Positions 63,541 to 64,000 of a stretch of DNA of 64,000 nucleotides are shown here, one piece after another. Each line of letters starts with the position of its first letter. Position 1 is the first letter of the stretch. The DNA is from Hedera helix (lineage: Eukaryota > Streptophyta > Magnoliopsida > Apiales > Araliaceae), in contig OX359281.1 of the NCBI GenBank assembly GCA_947179155.2, forward strand, positions 39,724,967 through 39,788,966. The letters run 5' to 3'. Below the pieces are notes generated by a model. It saw nothing but the letters and a program-made list of their open reading frames with translations, searched no databases and was not told where the DNA came from. Made by a program: the position numbers and the translations under genes.

Positions 63541-64000
63541 ACGTATTTGCAGTTTTCATTTGGCCGTTACTTGATATATTGAACGTTAATGATGATATTT
63601 AACTTATTTTATTACATAAACAAGTATATATTATATACACACACTTAACAACAAAGGTACTCCTTTATTATGATAGAGGTTCACAATTTTCTCCATTGTA
63701 GAAACCAGAGGTGATGGGATGAGAAAAAATAAAAATATATAGAATAAGAAATATTATTACAAGTACCAATATTAATTATGGCCAAGAAGTCTACCAGAAA
63801 TCTCTGTTCCTGATCAACCAAGAATGATATCATGTGCTGTGAATTGGTTGATTGTAATCTTGTTGAGCCGGCCAATGTACCAAATTCATTTGGTCTGCTG
63901 AAATTTGGTAAAAGTTAATTCCTCTTAAATTCAAGAGTACAAAGTATTTAATAAGTTAATAGTAAAATATTTATATATCTCGCATACACCAATGTTATAA
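63541..64000. other. AT-rich end of window
   Basis: No gene or element recognised. Confidence 0.4.

Overview
The window is nuclear DNA from a dicot plant. The evidence is GT-AG introns, very AT-rich spacers full of small transposons and microsatellites, and plant-only gene families (single-finger GIS/ZFP C2H2, DUF1639, R2R3-MYB subgroup 20, BEE-type bHLH). I cannot name the species; an asterid is possible but unproven. All assignments come from reading translations by eye, and all exon junctions from splice signals, reading phase and family continuity.

Layout. 1-1061 (+): last three coding exons of an ARG1/ARL-type DnaJ protein. 10722-11399 (+): intronless GIS3-like zinc-finger repressor. 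19278-25782 (-): complete nine-exon cysteinyl-tRNA synthetase. 33707-34842 (+): three-exon DUF1639 gene with two tiny uORFs, one of them an AUG directly followed by a stop. 38769-39587 (-): intronless basic protein resembling membrane-associated kinase regulators. 42174-46115 (+): a decayed glutaminyl-tRNA synthetase gene that keeps its N-terminal exons and final exon but lacks the catalytic core. 49001-50046 (-): three-exon MYB62/MYB116-like factor. 50474-51735 (+): internally deleted LINE. 58952-61268 (+): six-exon BEE1/BEE3-like bHLH gene.

Gene order looks ancestral. From memory, Arabidopsis carries MYB62, a MAKR-like gene, a DUF1639 gene, GIS3 and ARG1 as close neighbours (about At1g68320 to At1g68370), and the duplicated block near At1g25340-At1g25370 has MYB116, GlnRS and DUF1639. 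The broken GlnRS here lies between the DUF1639 and MYB genes, as expected for an in-place relic rather than a new insertion. The CysRS and BEE-like genes are not part of that remembered order.

The spacers hold most of the unusual structure: a 936-bp hAT-type element with perfect 8-bp target duplications and an unrelated interior, a hAT relic with a recognisable TTF-type transposase N-terminus, several fold-back MITEs (one with a perfect 10-bp target duplication), a 766-bp large inverted repeat, exact-period tandem repeats, long poly-G/poly-C tracts and an alternating purine-pyrimidine (Z-DNA-prone) tract. The genes do not form a shared pathway: two are aminoacyl-tRNA synthetases (one dead), four are regulators of growth or hormone response, and the DnaJ protein acts in gravitropism in Arabidopsis. 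I found no CRISPR, operon, rRNA or convincing tRNA gene.
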